Below, one piece after another: positions 63,366 through 64,000 of a stretch of 64,000 bases of DNA. Position numbers and translations under genes: made by a program. The stretch's first letter is position 1. Every line of letters begins with the position of its first letter. This stretch comes from Zhongshania aliphaticivorans. Its GTDB lineage: Bacteria > Pseudomonadota > Gammaproteobacteria > Pseudomonadales > Spongiibacteraceae. The stretch is from NCBI RefSeq assembly GCF_902705875.1, contig NZ_CACSIK010000002.1:124001-188000 (forward strand), in the 5' to 3' direction. A model generated the notes under the pieces. That model saw only the letters and a list, made by a program, of their open reading frames with translations, had not been told where the DNA came from and made no database searches.

Positions 63366-64000
63366 GCGAAAAAATAAAAATATTGCTCATCACTAATATG
63401 TATCCGAGTGCGGCGCAGCCATCACTTGGTACATTTGTACAAAACTGCGCTGAAGGGCTTGAGGAAAGTGGAGCAGATGTAACTGTATTATCTCTAAATC
63501 GAGGGTCGCGATATATTATTTTAAATTATCTCATTTTTTTTTATAGAGTGTTAAATTTAGGCCTTAAAGGCCGGTGGGATTTTTTTTATTTCCATTACAT
63601 CTCGCTTTCTGGGGTTCCGGTTATTCTATTAAAATTGTTCCGGCCAGGTATTAAGATCGTCGGCAATATTCATGGCAGCGACATAGCTGATGAGCTGGGT
63701 GTTAGTAGAAGATTTTCTAAATTACGCCTATGGATATCCAAAATAGCCTGCCGAATTTCAGATTTCATTGTTGTCCCATCTGAATATTACAAAAATGTAG
63801 CGGAGGAATTTATTTGCCCAACACAAAAAGATTTTTTTGTGTCTCCATCGGGAGGTTTGCCAGATTTCTTTTTTGATAGCGAAGATCGGTGTATGCCTGA
63901 AATTCCGACTATATTATTTGTGGGAAGGTTGGTTCCAGGGAAAGGCGTTTCAGACTTTCTGGCTGCTGTCGAGGCTGTCTTGCTCGTGAGGAAGGGGAGG
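63362..64000 (+). CDS. Glycosyltransferase family 4-like protein, truncated by window end
   Basis: ATG 63362-63364 overlaps the sulfotransferase stop (ATGA). The visible N-terminal Rossmann domain (residues 1 to about 213) has KILLITNMYPSAAQPSLGTFVQNCAEGL, IVGNIHGSDIADELG and TILFVGRLVPGKGVSDFLAAVEAV, typical of GT4 enzymes. The catalytic C-terminal half is outside the window. Confidence 0.92.
   Translation, partial: MSEKIKILLITNMYPSAAQPSLGTFVQNCAEGLEESGADVTVLSLNRGSRYIILNYLIFFYRVLNLGLKGRWDFFYFHYISLSGVPVILLKLFRPGIKIVGNIHGSDIADELGVSRRFSKLRLWISKIACRISDFIVVPSEYYKNVAEEFICPTQKDFFVSPSGGLPDFFFDSEDRCMPEIPTILFVGRLVPGKGVSDFLAAVEAVLLVRKGR

Overview
The window looks like chromosome of a marine, aerobic gammaproteobacterium. 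The best guess is the Spongiibacteraceae/Cellvibrionales area (Zhongshania- or Spongiibacter-like), inferred from gene content only. Pointers are an ectoine operon with its own aspartokinase and MarR-type regulator, a rubredoxin-rubredoxin reductase fusion, ubiC-ubiA, a TrhP-type U32 protein, and a TIGR03623-like/UvrD-like repair pair. No rRNA, tRNA, insertion sequence, prophage or CRISPR array was seen. Most genes are ordinary housekeeping or metabolic genes.

Layout. Positions 1-5200 (mostly minus strand) carry a truncated UUP1-type inactive transglutaminase and its zinc-protease partner, a photolyase with a DUF523/DUF1722 gene, a cytochrome c5-like lipoprotein and a methyltransferase. Positions 5265-12209 are the osmoadaptation block: divergent ectR, then ectA-ectB-ectC-ask, followed by an overlapping TPR/coiled-coil membrane protein and a sodium:solute symporter. 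Positions 12268-22784 hold respiratory, lipid and small-molecule genes, including eutBC without any microcompartment genes. Positions 22808-28845 encode a coupled nuclease/helicase pair. Positions 30880-32042 form a small AT-rich island with a HigBA-like toxin-antitoxin pair and a 58-residue lipoprotein. A PP2C phosphatase and an FHA protein follow.

Positions 34010-46736 include a CaiB-type CoA transferase, a dicarboxylate/amino-acid symporter, an FMN riboswitch in front of a RibH2-type lumazine synthase, the rubredoxin reductase fusion, ubiC-ubiA and trhP. Two OmpA-family proteins with calcium-binding TSP3 repeats lie at 46032-48493; the second ends in a clear terminator.

The right-hand 14 kb is dominated by palindromic intergenic repeats and an exopolysaccharide locus. 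Two arrays (about 49.7-50.3 kb and 51.5-52.3 kb) are built from the same two-hairpin unit and surround a small GIY-YIG nuclease gene, a ferredoxin gene and coaD. A third, related but distinct array lies at 56.3-56.75 kb. The wza-wzc export pair (minus strand) sits exactly between arrays two and three. From 57.2 kb rightwards the plus strand carries the assembly genes: initiating sugar-phosphate transferase, PssD/PssE-like glycosyltransferase pair, Wzy-like polymerase, a polysaccharide-lyase-like lipoprotein, a sulfotransferase and a GT4-like glycosyltransferase cut by the window end. Together these predict a Wzy-dependent, possibly sulfated, exopolysaccharide.

The most interesting items are the repeat arrays with the embedded GIY-YIG gene, the bracketing of wza-wzc by repeats and its long intercistronic hairpin, the 13-nt overlap between ask and the TPR membrane gene, the AT-rich toxin-antitoxin/lipoprotein island, and several unannotated small ORFs.
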